The translations under genes were made by a program, and so were the position numbers. From the NCBI GenBank assembly GCA_903822005.1, contig CAIJNL010000006.1:1-64000 (forward strand): DNA of 64,000 nt, written 5' to 3'. Shown piece by piece: positions 63,283 through 64,000 of the stretch (positions are counted from its first letter, which is position 1; each line of letters begins with the position of its first letter). Under the pieces are notes generated by a model. The model was not told the DNA's origin. It ran no database searches and saw only the letters and a program-made list of their open reading frames with translations. Origin of the DNA: an uncultured Nitrospiraceae bacterium. Its GTDB lineage: Bacteria; Nitrospirota; Thermodesulfovibrionia; Thermodesulfovibrionales; Dissulfurispiraceae.

Positions 63283-64000
63283 ATGAAGCCAATTCGATCA
63301 TACAGGATTTATATTTGGGGTTTATTTTGCCTGATTTTTATTATCTTTTTAATCACTCCGCCGGCAGCTCAATCCCAAGACCTGGATGAGATCAGGCAAG
63401 CTGGCGTTATCCGTCATCTCGGGATACCGTACGCCAATTTTGTAACGGGCGGCGGTGATGGAATGGATGTAGAACTTGTAAAGCTCTTTGCTGCGCATAT
63501 CGGGGTCCGCTACGAGTATGTTAAGACTGACTGGGATGAGGCTATCGGTGACCTTACCGGCAAACTGGTCAGACCCAAGGGTGGCGAGATAGAAATCCTT
63601 GCGGAAGTACCTGTGAAAGGGGATTTGATCGCAAACGGGATGACCGTAATCCCATGGCGGCAACAGATCGTCAACTACTCAATGCCGACATTTCCAAACC
63701 AGGTATGGCTTGTAGCACGTTCGGATTCTCCGATCAATCCCATAAAGCCGAGCGGTAACCTGAAAAAAGACATCGAGATGGTAAAACAATTGATTCGGGA
63801 CAAGAAGCTGATTACCAAAGCGAACACCTGTCTCGATCCTTCTTTATATAACCTTGCGGCAACCGGCGCTCAGATCATACTCTTTCAGGGATCTCTGAAC
63901 GAAATTGCTCCGGCATTGCTCAATCAGGAAGCTGAAGTGACCCTGCTGGATGTGCCTGATGCTCTTGTTGCGCTCCAGAAATGGCCGGGCAAGATCAAGG
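63283..64000 (+). CDS. periplasmic substrate-binding protein (SBP_bac_3-like), 3' truncated by the window
   Basis: The frame is open from ATG 63283 to the window edge (239 codons seen). A signal peptide (about 1-33, ending PAAQSQ) is followed by DLDEIRQAGVIRHLGIPYAN, a typical SBP_bac_3 opening, and MDVELVKLFAAHIGVRYEY. Such domains bind amino acids or related ligands in the periplasm. The full length and any attached output domain (transglycosylase as in MltF, or a kinase) lie beyond the window, so the role is unknown. Confidence 0.75.
   Translation, partial: MKPIRSYRIYIWGLFCLIFIIFLITPPAAQSQDLDEIRQAGVIRHLGIPYANFVTGGGDGMDVELVKLFAAHIGVRYEYVKTDWDEAIGDLTGKLVRPKGGEIEILAEVPVKGDLIANGMTVIPWRQQIVNYSMPTFPNQVWLVARSDSPINPIKPSGNLKKDIEMVKQLIRDKKLITKANTCLDPSLYNLAATGAQIILFQGSLNEIAPALLNQEAEVTLLDVPDALVALQKWPGKIK

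Overview
The window looks like chromosome of a Gram-negative, probably anaerobic bacterium. The Gram-negative call rests on an outer-membrane secretin, several lipoproteins, an LPS-kinase-like protein and SMR/AmiC-type envelope proteins. Anaerobic life is suggested by a tungsten-type aldehyde:ferredoxin oxidoreductase. The gene order ilvC-psd-pssA-leuA, the ihfA-merR-tRNA-Pro order and the density of hybrid sensor kinases fit Nitrospirota or Desulfobacterota best. That placement is inference from gene content, not from a phylogeny.

Layout. 1-4.2 kb is a catabolic operon: the end of a LarA-like (DUF2088) protein, a DapA-like aldolase and two MFS carboxylate transporters, closed by a strong terminator. 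4.2-9.25 kb holds a lone GspD/PilQ-type secretin with a Pro/Ala-rich tail, a Fic protein with a variant motif and a small exported protein. 9.26-18.96 kb is a block made only of signalling genes, all on the minus strand: two receiver/kinase proteins, a stand-alone receiver, a membrane kinase, an orphan ABC-type binding lipoprotein, and a two-SBP membrane protein with a Cys-rich tail. This block is bracketed by direct repeats of the 3' end of tRNA-Pro(GGG), so it looks like an old genomic island. 18.96-25.4 kb holds tRNA-Pro, merR and ihfA, then dksA, an AI-2E-type permease, a class I glutamine amidotransferase-like hydrolase overlapping a D-aminoacylase, an AmiC amidase and an NFU protein.

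25.5-35.4 kb carries an acetoin-utilisation/histone deacetylase-like hydrolase, a two-domain class II aldolase-like protein, the AOR, a BaiN-type flavoprotein, Maf, a hybrid kinase, DusB and two small unknown proteins. 35.4-38.7 kb is a tightly overlapping three-gene operon (GNAT-like acyltransferase, serine-palmitoyltransferase-like PLP enzyme, NAD-dependent epimerase). It matches the three-enzyme logic of bacterial ceramide synthesis and is the most interesting functional prediction here. An NfeD protease follows, then ilvC-psd-pssA-leuA plus an LPS-kinase-like gene (40.2-45.0 kb).

45.0-47.0 kb holds a long perfect hairpin and a three-gene cassette of unknown function. 47.0-49.9 kb is leuDC with a divergent LysR gene and a perfect inverted repeat between them. 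49.9-58.9 kb holds a YbgC thioesterase, a Rid protein, an Smr protein, an OmpR/EnvZ-type pair, a GGDEF-EAL protein, a papain-like protease and a small exported coiled-coil protein. 59.1 kb starts a DUF4143 ATPase whose consensus promoter lies inside a near-perfect palindrome and appears to drive a leaderless mRNA. GlnD follows on the minus strand, with a protein-like in-frame remnant after its stop codon, and the window ends inside a periplasmic binding protein gene.

Taken together, branched-chain amino-acid synthesis (ilvC, leuA, leuCD), phospholipid and predicted sphingolipid synthesis, peptidoglycan turnover and a large set of phosphorelay sensors dominate the window. No CRISPR array, rRNA gene or complete insertion sequence was seen.
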